DNA from: DATAWK01 sp036267255
GTDB taxonomy: Bacteria > Acidobacteriota > Terriglobia > Terriglobales > Acidobacteriaceae
Length of the DNA stretch: 64,000 nucleotides
Direction of reading: 5' to 3'
Assembly: GCA_036267255.1 (NCBI GenBank)
Contig: DATAWK010000023.1
Coordinates: forward strand, 1-64,000
Part shown: positions 36,118 through 44,305 of the stretch, in pieces
How the letters are laid out: the number at the start of each line of letters is the position of its first letter
Position numbering within the stretch: the first letter of the stretch is position 1
Position numbers and translations under genes: made by a program
The notes under the pieces: model-generated
What the model saw: only the letters and a program-made list of their open reading frames with translations
What the model was told of the DNA's origin: nothing
Database searches by the model: none

Positions 36118-38343
36118 CTAGTTATTTGGCTGGCTGTTGTCCTTGGGATGCAACGGCTCCGGCTGCGGCTCTGCCTGCGGCGCTTCCAGGCCGGGAACCT
36201 GCGGTGCATGACTGATATTGCCGCTAGCTGCCTCCGTAATGCTGATGCCGTATTTATCCAGCGTGTCGGCCACCAGCTCCGACAATGCTGCGCGATCCAC
36301 GGCATAGGTTGTCTGTGCCGAGATCAGGTTGTCCTGCGCCGTCTCCAGGCTTCGGGTCTGCAGCAGCACGTTGGCCGTAGTCGAAGCACCCAGTCGATAT
36401 TTTTTCTGCTCCGCATCCAGGCTCTGCACAGCATACTTCAACGACGCCTCCGCGGTCTGCACCGTGGCGCGGTCATTCTGCAGCGCGTACAGCTGGTTGG
36501 TCACGTTCATCCGGAGCTTGACGTAATTCTGCTGCAGCAGCATCTGCGACTGGCGATATTCCAGTTCCGCACGTACCTGCTGCGCCTGCGACTCGCGATT
36601 GCGAATGGGTATCGTCAGGTTAAAGCCCACGCCTTTGTTGGAACCGGAGCTATTCACTAGTTTGTTGAGTGTCGTGCCATAAGAAACGTCGCTGGGCGGT
36701 GCTCCTGAGCATGGGTTGAAGCCGTCGACAATTCCGCACTTGATATTCGGACTCTGGGAACCGCCAATCCCGGCTCCTCCATAAAATCCGTAAACATCCA
36801 GCAACGGGAGCAACGCATTTTTTACGGATTTGAGAGTGATCTCCTGATTCTTCAGAGCCAGCTTTGACTGTTCAATCGTTGGGCTGTTCGCGTATGCATC
36901 CTGCACCAGCGCTTCGAGAGGTTTCATCTCTTCCGGTGTCTCCGCCAGAGAAATCCGATCGGTAGGAATGATCGGCGCAGCCGCAAAGATGGGATCGTCC
37001 AGGTTCCGGGCAATTGCCTGCTTCATCAGAAGCTGCTGGTATTCCAGCTTGGTCTGCGAAGCAATCAATGCCTGTTTATCACTCGCCACATTGGCATTCG
37101 CCTGCACCACGTCCAGCGGGGCCAGCGTGCCGATCTCCAGTTGTTTCTGATCGTCCGACGCCAACTGCATTGACTGTTTCAGCGCGCCTACTTTCGCCTG
37201 CTCGTCCTCATAAGCGCCTACCAGACCCCAGTAGATGTTCTCGATCTGGTCAATCGTGTACAGCAACTGCGCGCGGAAGGAGGAGTCGGTGATCCTGCGG
37301 TTGTTCTTGGTAATGGCGATAAAGCGGCCGTTGGTCGCCTTCCCGAAACCTTGCAACAGATGCTGGGTGATCTGAGCATTGAAGGAACTGTTAACTTGCG
37401 GACTATAGAAGCTGGCAAAGACGGATTTGGCGTTATTGGTCGTCCGATTATTGTTGAACGATATCGCTAACAATTCGCCGTACAAAAATCCTTGATTATA
37501 GGTGAAGTTGTATTCATTGATGTTTTGGTTGAGGCTGAAGCTGCCTGTGAATAAGTTGGAGGTCTCGGGGGTATTCTCACGCTGCAACTGGATCGTACCG
37601 GTGAACGTAGGGTCCAACGGTTCCAGCGGCGCAACCAGCGGCCCGGCGCCGAGCGTCGTCTGGTTCACGCCCGCAGAACCGGAAGCCCCGCCGCCCGCAC
37701 CGGCGGATGTACCGCCCGGACCACCTCCGCTGGCGCCCGCGGTCGAAACCGTGGCCGACGTTGTCGTGGTCGAACCTGCCGGCGTGGTAGCGGTACCCGC
37801 AGTCGAGGAACTGGAGACAGGGGATGTGCTGCCGCCCAGGGTCCCGGTCAATAGACCGTTGTTTACGCCCAGGTTTGGAACGCCAGCCCGGACGCGCAAA
37901 AGGTCTGTATCCGCAATATCCAGGTTGTACCGCGCAATGGCCACGTCATAATTGCTCTGCAGTGCCAGCAGAATGGCATCGTCCAGGCTCAGGTAAATCT
38001 TTCCATCGCGATACAGATCATCGATGCGCGGCGAATTGCTGAAGACCGGCGCCGGGACTTGAATCTGCGTAAAGGGGGCGATGGGATTGCGCCACGGGTT
38101 CTTGCCCTGGGAATAATCCAGACTGCCGGGCCGCAGGGTATACGGCTCCGTCGGGATCGACTGGGACGTTGTTGCCAGGCTTGCAGTCGCCGGGGTCGGT
38201 GCATTCGGCGTTTGCGCCGACGCGGAAGATGGCTGCTGGGCCGGGGTTGCAGCACCCTGCGCCTGTGCGCCAGCCAATGGAGTCAAGGTACTCAGCAACA
38301 TTAGCCCCACGGCCAGTCCACACTGCAGATTCTGAATTTTCAC
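36118..38343 (-). CDS. TolC-family outer-membrane efflux protein with Ser/Thr/Gly-rich insertion
   Basis: 741 residues from GTG 38343 with AGGGAAGG just upstream. Signal peptide (GLAVGLMLLSTLTPLAGAQAQ), then a Pro/Ala/Gln/Thr-rich stretch, and two OEP repeats: coiled-coil and barrel segments such as LSLDDAILLALQSNYDVAIARYN and SVKNALLPLLDVYGFYGG. TolC proteins are ~450-500 residues; the excess is the disordered N-terminus and a low-complexity S/T/G/A insert (~168-225). It would form a trimeric export duct. No periplasmic adaptor or inner-membrane pump is adjacent, so its partner is elsewhere. Confidence 0.88.
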   Translation of the reverse strand: MKIQNLQCGLAVGLMLLSTLTPLAGAQAQGAATPAQQPSSASAQTPNAPTPATASLATTSQSIPTEPYTLRPGSLDYSQGKNPWRNPIAPFTQIQVPAPVFSNSPRIDDLYRDGKIYLSLDDAILLALQSNYDVAIARYNLDIADTDLLRVRAGVPNLGVNNGLLTGTLGGSTSPVSSSSTAGTATTPAGSTTTTSATVSTAGASGGGPGGTSAGAGGGASGSAGVNQTTLGAGPLVAPLEPLDPTFTGTIQLQRENTPETSNLFTGSFSLNQNINEYNFTYNQGFLYGELLAISFNNNRTTNNAKSVFASFYSPQVNSSFNAQITQHLLQGFGKATNGRFIAITKNNRRITDSSFRAQLLYTIDQIENIYWGLVGAYEDEQAKVGALKQSMQLASDDQKQLEIGTLAPLDVVQANANVASDKQALIASQTKLEYQQLLMKQAIARNLDDPIFAAAPIIPTDRISLAETPEEMKPLEALVQDAYANSPTIEQSKLALKNQEITLKSVKNALLPLLDVYGFYGGAGIGGSQSPNIKCGIVDGFNPCSGAPPSDVSYGTTLNKLVNSSGSNKGVGFNLTIPIRNRESQAQQVRAELEYRQSQMLLQQNYVKLRMNVTNQLYALQNDRATVQTAEASLKYAVQSLDAEQKKYRLGASTTANVLLQTRSLETAQDNLISAQTTYAVDRAALSELVADTLDKYGISITEAASGNISHAPQVPGLEAPQAEPQPEPLHPKDNSQPNN

Positions 38344-38783
38344 GTTTTGACCTTCCCTCAATTCAATTCATCTAGCCGTTCTATGCAGCTCGTAATGTTC
38401 CCACGGCAATCGGATGTATCCAACGAGTCAACACGACAGAAATCTCCCTCATTCTCCAATGCATCTTATAAAGAGTGAAATTCGTGCTATTTAGACTCAC
38501 CAGATTAATGCCTGGGTTCTGAAATATTTCGCCATCCAGCCTGTTTGTTGCCGAATTCCATAAAACCAGACCGTCGCCATAACAACATCCGTACCATACG
38601 CAGCATAACCACCCGCGGTTCCCTGTTTTTCGCTTTCAGGCCCGCAGATTGCGCTCTCCGCCGCCTGCTACCGAAACAGGATTTCCCCCTAACGTATAGT
38701 CAACATAGCGAGTATATCGTGCACTTGCTTCCTTGCCAGGTTGGGTTTGCGCCTGGCCGCACGATTTCAACAGCCATTTCGCC
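38344..38783. other. Gene-free 440-base divergent intergenic region
   Basis: The stretch between the TolC-like gene and truA is more AT-rich than its surroundings. I see no RNA gene, clear -35/-10 pair or strong hairpin; it presumably carries the divergent promoters of both genes. Confidence 0.6.
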
Positions 38784-39662
38784 ATGCTTACCAACTGGAA
38801 AGTCACGCTTGCCTATGATGGAACGGATTTTCATGGCTGGCAGGTGCAGCCCGGAGTGCGAACGATTCAGGGTTTGCTGGCCGATGCCATCGCCACGATT
38901 ACCGGCGAACGCGTGCTGCCGCAAGGCTCCGGACGCACGGATGCGGGCGTTCACGCGCTGGAGCAGGTAGCCAGTTTCGCGATTGCTGCGCCAATTCCTG
39001 AAGGTAATTTTGTGCAGGCGCTGAATCGGGTTTTACCGGCAAGTATTCGAATCGTCTCCGCTAAACATGCGCCTGCGGAGTTCCATGCGCGACACAGCGT
39101 TATAGGCAAAACCTATCAATACCGCGTGTTTCATCGGTCTGACCGATTTCCACAGTGTCCGCCGTGGCTGGCGCGTTATGTTGCCGTGTCTCCGTGGCCG
39201 CTGGATATGGTGGCAATGCAACTGGCCGCGCCGATGGTTGTCGGAGAGCACGACTTTAGCTCCTTTGCCGCATCCGATCCCGATCTTACGGCCCGGAACG
39301 GCACGACGGAGCCAACGGGAAGCGACAGGATCCCGACCGGCACAGTGGGGGGCGACGCGGTTCGCACGATTTACGAGTCTTTCTGGTCGCAGGACGCTGA
39401 GGGGTGGTCGCAGGATGCCGGGGGCAGTTCCCAGAGCGAAGTGCCCGGATTGCTACGCTATACGGTGCGGGGCAACGGGTTTCTACACCACATGGTGCGG
39501 AACCTGGTGGGAACATTCCTGGAGGTTGGGCGCGGAAGGTTCTCCCCGGCGTCGATTCCGAACATTCTGGCGGGACGTAACCGGGCACTGGCCGGACCGA
39601 CAGCACCGGCATCGGGGCTATTTTTGGTGCATGTTGCGTATCCGGACGATACCTTTCACTGA
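38784..39662 (+). CDS. truA: tRNA pseudouridine(38-40) synthase
   Basis: 292 residues from ATG 38784 (MLTNWKVTLAYDGTDFHGWQ); the frame is open upstream to 38733 but that part is not conserved. It isomerises uridines 38-40 in the tRNA anticodon arm. The catalytic Asp is in GSGRTDAGVHALEQVA, and HHMVRNLVGTFLEVGRG and DFSSFAA are typical. An extra ~35-residue Gly/Ser/Gln-rich loop (residues ~182-230, with WSQDAEGWSQDAGGSSQ) interrupts the usual sequence and looks like a short internal repeat. Confidence 0.95.
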   Translation: MLTNWKVTLAYDGTDFHGWQVQPGVRTIQGLLADAIATITGERVLPQGSGRTDAGVHALEQVASFAIAAPIPEGNFVQALNRVLPASIRIVSAKHAPAEFHARHSVIGKTYQYRVFHRSDRFPQCPPWLARYVAVSPWPLDMVAMQLAAPMVVGEHDFSSFAASDPDLTARNGTTEPTGSDRIPTGTVGGDAVRTIYESFWSQDAEGWSQDAGGSSQSEVPGLLRYTVRGNGFLHHMVRNLVGTFLEVGRGRFSPASIPNILAGRNRALAGPTAPASGLFLVHVAYPDDTFH

Positions 39663-39763
39663 ATTTATACGTCCTATGCACAAACCAGCTTCGCAGGCCG
39701 ACCGATTCGTGCGATGCTACAAGCTAAGGTTCTCGCCGGAACCTCCCAAAGAACCTGGACATT

Positions 39764-41092
39764 ATGCCGGAAGCCCCCGCAACCTCGGCGTTTCAAACCG
39801 TGAGCCAACTGGCTGCGCTGCCGGCTGTGCATCGCGCCTTCCAATGGCTCCATTTGCAGGAACCCCGGCTGCGCAGCTGGCAGCGCGAAATCACCAGCAT
39901 CCCGGCTCCTCCGTTTGGCGAGCATGCGCGCGCGACATGGCTCTGCGATCAATTCACCACTTTAGGGCTGGAAGACGTCCACATTGACGCCTGCGGCAAT
40001 GCCCTGGGGTGGTTGCGCAAACAAGACGGATTGGACGGGAGAGACGATTCTGCTGTGATCCGCTCCAGCGTCGACATGTCCGGCGTCGAGATATCCGACG
40101 CGGAGGTGGAACGCAACAGCCAGCCCTGCACCCTGCTTTCCGCACATATTGATACCGTCTTTCCCGCCGAGGCCATGCGCACTCCGTCAGAAAAAGACAC
40201 GTTTCTGTTTGGCCCGAGCGCCAGCGACAATTCCGCCGGTGTAACGGCCATGCTGGCGCTGGCGGCGGTGCTGCGCTCGACGGACCTGCAGGAGCAGATT
40301 GCAGGAGACATTCTTTTTGCCGGCAATGTCGGCGAGGAGGGTGAGGGCAATCTGCGCGGCATGCGGCATCTGTGCACGGCATCGCCGTTCAGCCATCGCA
40401 TTGGCGCCGCCGTCGTCCTCGATGGCCCGGGCATTGAATCCATCGTGACCCAGGGATTGGGCAGCCGACGCTTTCGCGTCAGCGTATCCGGGCCGGGCGG
40501 CCACTCCTGGACCGATGCCGGGATACCGAATCCAATTTTGGTTCTGTCCGCGGCGTTGGCGGAGATGCAGAAGGTGGAAGTCCCGCGGTTTCCGCGTACC
40601 TCCTGGAACGTGGGACATATTGAAGGCGGCACGGCGGTCAACGCCATCCCGGAAAAAGTGGAAGCGCGGATCGACATGCGTTCGGTGGAGAGCACGCAAC
40701 TGGTGCGGCTGGAGGTAGCGCTGCACCGCGCGGTAGAAGATGCGGTGCATGCCGCGAACAGCCATGCCAGCCGTCAACCGAAACACATTCCGCTGGAGTA
40801 CTCGATTGAAATGATTGGCGAGCGGCCAGCCGCGCGGCTGCCGGAGAGTGCGCGCCTGCTGGCTGTCATCCGCGCCGTGGACCGGCACATGGCTATCCGC
40901 AGCGAACTACGAACAGCATCGACAGACGCGAACATTCCGCTTTCGCTGGGCGTGGAAGCGATCAGCATCGGCAGCGGTGGCAGCGGCGGCGGCATGCATA
41001 CGCGTGAGGAGTGGTTCGACGCGACGGGCCGCGACCTGGGCCTGCGGCGCATCCTGCTTTTGTTGCTGGCGTTGATGCAAATTCCCGAGTAA
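39764..41092 (+). CDS. M20-family metallopeptidase
   Basis: 442 residues. M20/M28-type dinuclear zinc motifs: SAHIDTVFPAE (first His/Asp), GPSASDNSAGVTAML (bridging Asp), FAGNVGEEGEGNLRGMRH (catalytic Glu pair) and a late GSGGSGGGMHTREEWFD (final His). The dimerisation domain lies between (~210-320). It should cleave short peptides or acylated amino acids in the cytoplasm. The last 16 codons (LRRILLLLLALMQIPE) are duplicated, imperfectly, at 43031-43082 beyond a mercury-type cassette, so this 3' end was probably supplied by an integrating element. Confidence 0.88.
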   Translation: MPEAPATSAFQTVSQLAALPAVHRAFQWLHLQEPRLRSWQREITSIPAPPFGEHARATWLCDQFTTLGLEDVHIDACGNALGWLRKQDGLDGRDDSAVIRSSVDMSGVEISDAEVERNSQPCTLLSAHIDTVFPAEAMRTPSEKDTFLFGPSASDNSAGVTAMLALAAVLRSTDLQEQIAGDILFAGNVGEEGEGNLRGMRHLCTASPFSHRIGAAVVLDGPGIESIVTQGLGSRRFRVSVSGPGGHSWTDAGIPNPILVLSAALAEMQKVEVPRFPRTSWNVGHIEGGTAVNAIPEKVEARIDMRSVESTQLVRLEVALHRAVEDAVHAANSHASRQPKHIPLEYSIEMIGERPAARLPESARLLAVIRAVDRHMAIRSELRTASTDANIPLSLGVEAISIGSGGSGGGMHTREEWFDATGRDLGLRRILLLLLALMQIPE

Positions 41093-41100
41093 CAAGCCGG
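41040..41100 (+). repeat. Left 60-bp direct repeat: 3' end of M20 peptidase gene (possible attL)
   Basis: Bases 41041-41100 match 43031-43090 at 53 of 60 positions; upstream and downstream of this block the two copies diverge at once. This copy is the functional end of the M20 gene. AAGCCG...CGGCTT at 41094-41113 could act as a weak terminator. Confidence 0.8.
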
Positions 41101-41131
41101 ACTGCTTCGGCTTTCTTCCATTCATAACTAG

Positions 41132-41145
41132 ATGCCGTACGGCAT
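41132..41145. repeat. 14-bp perfect palindrome
   Basis: ATGCCGTACGGCAT lies between the M20 stop and the mer promoter. It could be a protein-binding or recombination site; nothing else supports a role. Confidence 0.4.
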
Positions 41146-41201
41146 GACCGAGCCAATGGGTTCGTTTTCGGGTGGGACGCGCTTCCCATAGAATTTCCCT
41201 C

Positions 41202-41233
41202 TTGACTCTGTAGTCGACTACAGAGTTTATGCT
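41202..41233 (+). promoter_or_regulatory. MerR-type promoter/operator
   Basis: TTGACT (41202-41207) and TATGCT (41228-41233) are separated by 20 bases, longer than the sigma70 optimum, as in MerR-controlled promoters. A perfect 22-bp palindrome (41205-41226, half-site ACTCTGTAGTC) fills the spacer. MerR is known to untwist such spacers on metal binding. The ATG of merR is six bases beyond the -10, so the transcript is probably leaderless. One promoter appears to drive all four genes. Confidence 0.88.
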
Positions 41234-41239
41234 GACGTC

Positions 41240-41674
41240 ATGGACGGATTGACGAGAAGTCAGCTTGCACAGCGCGCTCAGGTGAATCTGGAAACGATTC
41301 GTTTCTATGAAGGAGAGGGATTGCTCCCTCCTGCGCCGAGGACGACCTCCGGTTACCGAAAGTTTTCAGAGAGCACGATCGACAGATTGGCCTTTGTAAA
41401 GCGGGCAAAGTCGCTCGGGTTTTCGTTGGAGGAAATTCGTGAGCTTCTCCTTCTTCAGGATGAGCACGCGGACGCGTGTGCAGAAGTGCGAGATCTTCTG
41501 GCAACGAAATTGTCGGTTGTCTACGAGAAGAAAGCAGAGCTGGAGAAACTGGAAGCGGACCTGAGTGCTGCTTTGCGCAAATGCGATCAAGCATTGAAGC
41601 AGGAGCCGAAACCTGTGGAAGCCTGCCCGGTCCTCCGGCAAATGGCCGATACAGTACGCAGAGCTGTGAAATGA
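41240..41674 (+). CDS. merR: MerR-family mercury-responsive regulator
   Basis: 144 residues. N-terminal winged helix (SQLAQRAQVNLETIRFYEGEGLL, TTSGYRKFSE), a long dimerisation helix, and cysteines Cys80 (ADAC), Cys115 (RKCD) and Cys129 (EACPVL) that line up with Tn501 MerR Cys82, Cys117 and Cys126, which together bind one Hg(II). This triad separates Hg-sensing MerR from zinc, copper and lead relatives. It sits first in the operon it controls, under a palindromic long-spacer promoter. Very likely a mercury-dependent activator. Confidence 0.92.
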   Translation: MDGLTRSQLAQRAQVNLETIRFYEGEGLLPPAPRTTSGYRKFSESTIDRLAFVKRAKSLGFSLEEIRELLLLQDEHADACAEVRDLLATKLSVVYEKKAELEKLEADLSAALRKCDQALKQEPKPVEACPVLRQMADTVRRAVK

Positions 41675-41687
41675 AGGTTTGAAGGGA

Positions 41688-42005
41688 ATGAAGATTGAGG
41701 TTCTCTATTTCGAAGGCTGTCCCAATCACCTGCCTACGCTGGAGCGCATTCACGAGATCCTGCGAGAGGAGCATTGCGATGCGGAAGTCAGGGAGGTCCG
41801 CGTGGCGGACGTGGAGACAGCTCACAAGGTGAGATTCTTAGGCTCACCAACGGTTCGCATCAATGGTCACGACGTCGAGCCAACAGCGAAGGATCGAGGA
41901 GATTTCGGCTTGATGTGCCGCAGGTACTCGAACGGACTGCCTTCCCACGAACTTATCCGAGAGGCAGTTCGATTGGCTTCGATGATTGGAGAGACAGCAC
42001 AATGA
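41688..42005 (+). CDS. DF-family thioredoxin-fold protein
   Basis: 105 residues from ATG 41688 (TTG 41679 is a poorer upstream choice). MKIEVLYFEGCPNHLPTLERI begins a thioredoxin-like fold with a single N-terminal Cys11 in FEGCPNH, where relatives have C-x-x-C or selenocysteine; FLGSPTVRINGHDVEP is the conserved cis-Pro region and YGLMCRRY-like GLMCRRYSNG holds another Cys. Members of this family occur in mercury operons and arsenic-type loci, but no biochemical role is settled. It lies between merR and merT and overlaps merT (ATGA). A cytoplasmic thiol handling Hg(II) is inference. Confidence 0.75.
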   Translation: MKIEVLYFEGCPNHLPTLERIHEILREEHCDAEVREVRVADVETAHKVRFLGSPTVRINGHDVEPTAKDRGDFGLMCRRYSNGLPSHELIREAVRLASMIGETAQ

Positions 42006-42343
42006 ACAAGACCCCTGTCGTGATCGGTTCATCGCTCAGTGCCATGGGATCAAGCCTGATTGCAACCGCTACCGCTTTTTGCTGCGTTGGCCCCACGGTG
42101 ATGGCCATTCTGGGCACGAGCGGAGCACTGACAGCTGCGAGACTCGCGCCCTATCGGCTTTACTTCGACATTGGCTCAACGCTCTTGTTGGCGTTGGGCT
42201 TCTGGTTGGCATACCGTCCGCAGGGAGGATGTATTGGAAAGACCTGCACGACACGAACCGCGAAGATTACACGCGCGCTCCTATGGCTGGCTGCTGTTGT
42301 CACGCTGGCGGCCATTCTTGTTCCCAATCTCGTGCGCAGATGA
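42002..42343 (+). CDS. merT: MerT-type mercuric ion transporter
   Basis: 113 residues from ATG 42002, overlapping the previous stop. Three membrane helices. Vicinal Cys27-Cys28 in the first helix (FCCVGPTVMAILGTSGA) and Cys77/Cys82 in the cytoplasmic loop (GGCIGKTC) correspond to the Cys24/25 and Cys76/82 relay of MerT, which passes Hg(II) inward to MerA. No MerA or MerP is present here, so in this window Hg(II) entering by MerT has no encoded reductase; one elsewhere in the genome would be needed for detoxification by reduction. Confidence 0.88.
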   Translation: MNKTPVVIGSSLSAMGSSLIATATAFCCVGPTVMAILGTSGALTAARLAPYRLYFDIGSTLLLALGFWLAYRPQGGCIGKTCTTRTAKITRALLWLAAVVTLAAILVPNLVRR

Positions 42344-42909
42344 GAGCGATGAAGAAATCTTTTCTCATCGTGACTTCTCTATTGCTTATGAGCGTGACTG
42401 CATGCACGCGGTTGGGTCCGTCAAAGTCTTACCAGGTGTTGGGTAGTACCCCGGCTGTTGTGCGAGCAGCATTCAATGCAGATGCCGGCAAGGTAAGAGT
42501 GTTGATGCTGGTCTCTCCCACTTGCGGTGTTTGCCTGCGGGGAGCGTCGGAAGTTTCGGAACAACTTGTGAAGCTCAAGAATGGCAAAAATGTGGCGGAG
42601 TTTGTAGTGTGGGTACCGCGGCTAGGCGCCAGCGAAAAGAATGTTTCCTCTGCCACACAAGTCGTCGCGGCTTCCTGGGCAAAGCAATATTGGGATGGGA
42701 ATGACCTACTGGGCGCACAGTACAAACAAGTGCTGGGTTGGAGTGATCATGCATGGGATGTGTACATGATCTACGGTCCGAAAGCGCGGTGGACAGGAGC
42801 TTTACCGCCTACACCGGATTTTTTCATGCATCAGACGAATGAAAAAGGACCTCGATTAGACGCGGCAGAATTTGGCTTCAGGGTTCAACAATTCCAGGAG
42901 CGACATTAA
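42340..42909 (+). CDS. Thioredoxin-like lipoprotein with CGVC motif in the mer cassette
   Basis: 189 residues from ATG 42340 (overlaps the merT stop; ATG 42349 also possible). Lipoprotein signal ending in SVTAC (Cys22), so anchored outside the cytoplasm. VLMLVSPTCGVCLRGASEV gives a CxxC (Cys62, Cys65) at the position of a thioredoxin active site, and the rest fits an extended thioredoxin fold. I do not recognise a named family. By position it may replace MerP as the external thiol that hands Hg(II) to MerT. That is inference. Confidence 0.7.
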   Translation: MRAMKKSFLIVTSLLLMSVTACTRLGPSKSYQVLGSTPAVVRAAFNADAGKVRVLMLVSPTCGVCLRGASEVSEQLVKLKNGKNVAEFVVWVPRLGASEKNVSSATQVVAASWAKQYWDGNDLLGAQYKQVLGWSDHAWDVYMIYGPKARWTGALPPTPDFFMHQTNEKGPRLDAAEFGFRVQQFQERH

Positions 42910-43029
42910 ACTGTGTAACACCTGAACCCACGATCAATCGAGTCAACCGCATATTCCATCCGAGTAACGGGTAAACCGGGAGTTGAGCCTCTGTTGGCGA
43001 AAACAGCCCAATGCACTCTTTGAGCCCGA

Positions 43030-43090
43030 GCCTGCGGCGCATCCTGCTTGTGTTGCTGGCGTTGACACAAATTCCAGCGTAACGAGCCAG
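43030..43090 (+). repeat. Right 60-bp direct repeat: orphan copy of the M20 gene 3' end (possible attR)
   Basis: 53 of 60 bases match 41041-41100, including the in-frame TAA; it would encode LRRILLVLLALTQIPA. No peptidase sequence precedes it. Three of the four coding differences are conservative, suggesting the two copies come from related genes rather than random decay. It lies 26 bases from the 3' end of the DyP gene. Confidence 0.8.
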
Positions 43091-43115
43091 AAGCGGTGAT
43101 GGTTGCGTGGCTGTC

Positions 43116-44000
43116 TTACCGTAAGCTTCGCAGACTCTCGACGGAAGGCACGAAATAATAGGAGCCGGTCAGCGGCTCGGTATAGCGAGTGAGCGCATCG
43201 CGCGTGCCGTTGACGAGGCCCGCCATGCTGTCGAGCATTCTGGAAAGCCGCTTCTGGTCTGCGCTGAAGCCAACGAACATGGTGCCATGGTCGTCGACAT
43301 TTCCGTAGGGCATGTTGCGACGAAAGATGTTCCCAAACACGTCCTGATCGGTGCGAGCGACATGGGAGTCCGCCGGCTTGTTCTCAAGCTCGATGCTGTC
43401 GAGCCTGGTGCGTCCCATGATGCACTCCTGCTGTTCGACCGGCAGAGCCTCCCACTCCGCCGTCTTGTGCTTCCACTTTTGCAGCAACAGGACGGAGCCG
43501 GCAGCACCGGGAACAGCTTCGGGCAGGAGCGCCGCGATGGGAGCGTCGAGCAGCGTCGGGTTCTCCGAGCCATCGACGAAGCCGGTAAGATCGCGATCAT
43601 GGCGGTACGACCAACTGGAGGTCTCTTCCCCGAGCGAGGCCAGGCCGGCGAGGTCCTGAATGACCGAGCGCGCCATGTCGAAGAGAATGTCATACGCACT
43701 GCCGGACAGCCATACCAACGCATCATGTTGCGTGGCCGGCATCACGAATCCTTCGACGCCCTGAATCTCTTTGTTGAATCCCTCCACGCCAGGAGGGGCG
43801 TCCCCTGGAACAATGGTGCGCCAGAGCTCGGGCCGAAAGCCGATGACGAAATTGACTCCTCCTGTAGTGGTGCGCGGTTCCCGGATAGCGGAAATGGTGG
43901 AGGCGAACTGCCTGCATTTTTTCGCGTCCAGAAGATCAAACTCCAGGTACGCGTGCGAAGAGGTTCCGAGAGCGAAGATTCCAGCCTGAGGCGTGTACAT
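43116..44000 (-). CDS. DyP-type heme peroxidase (YfeX-like, cytoplasmic)
   Basis: 294 residues. Catalytic Asp143 in GFVDGSENP, the proximal heme ligand His213 in DSHVART, and the distal Arg in IFRRNMPYG (227-228) are the hallmarks of DyP peroxidases. There is no Tat or Sec signal, so it is not an exported EfeB. It oxidises organic or porphyrin substrates with hydrogen peroxide; physiological substrate unknown. It stands alone and converges on the mer cassette. Confidence 0.93.
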   Translation of the reverse strand: MYTPQAGIFALGTSSHAYLEFDLLDAKKCRQFASTISAIREPRTTTGGVNFVIGFRPELWRTIVPGDAPPGVEGFNKEIQGVEGFVMPATQHDALVWLSGSAYDILFDMARSVIQDLAGLASLGEETSSWSYRHDRDLTGFVDGSENPTLLDAPIAALLPEAVPGAAGSVLLLQKWKHKTAEWEALPVEQQECIMGRTRLDSIELENKPADSHVARTDQDVFGNIFRRNMPYGNVDDHGTMFVGFSADQKRLSRMLDSMAGLVNGTRDALTRYTEPLTGSYYFVPSVESLRSLR

Positions 44001-44195
44001 GCAGGCATTCTAAAACAGCCGGACGTTGACTTAAACGTTGGCTTATTGGATACGGAATCGCACGAAAGCTGCACATCGACCGCATGGTGAAGACAACCTG
44101 TGTATCCTAGTGGCTTAGACCAAGGCGATCCTGGCCGCTACCGGGAAAATCGCAGGGGTCGATCGATGCTGGCGCCAACATCGTGAGGTGAATTC

Positions 44196-44294
44196 ATGAA
44201 CGGATGGAAGATCCTCATGGTAACTGCCGTTGCCGGATTGTTCTTTACGGCAACACATCATCCCACGCAATTCCACGAACCGCAGACACCGTAA
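44196..44294 (+). CDS. Candidate 32-residue small protein
   Basis: ATG 44196 to TAA 44292-44294. GAGGTG at 44185-44190 is well placed as ribosome-binding site. The sequence has a hydrophobic core (ILMVTAVAGLFFTA) then a short His/Pro/Gln tail (THHPTQFHEPQTP), like a single-pass membrane peptide or clipped signal. It ends 11 bases before the exported Gly/His-rich gene and could be translated from the same mRNA. Coding status is unproven. Confidence 0.45.
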   Translation: MNGWKILMVTAVAGLFFTATHHPTQFHEPQTP

Positions 44295-44305
44295 GGGGGT
44301 CCCAC

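Larger units (their letters stand above)
41041..43090. mobile_element. Putative ~2-kb genomic islet carrying a mercury-type cassette, bounded by 60-bp direct repeats
   Basis: The segment lies between two imperfect copies of the M20 gene's 3' end, the pattern left when an element inserts into a gene end and restores it with its own copy. All four genes inside (merR, DF-family, merT, lipoprotein) belong to one functional theme. Hand counts of four 60-base lines within 42421-42900 gave 48-58% G+C, against 68% for one line inside the M20 gene (40321-40380). No integrase or transposase is present, so the element is non-autonomous or a remnant; unequal recombination is an alternative origin. Confidence 0.55.
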
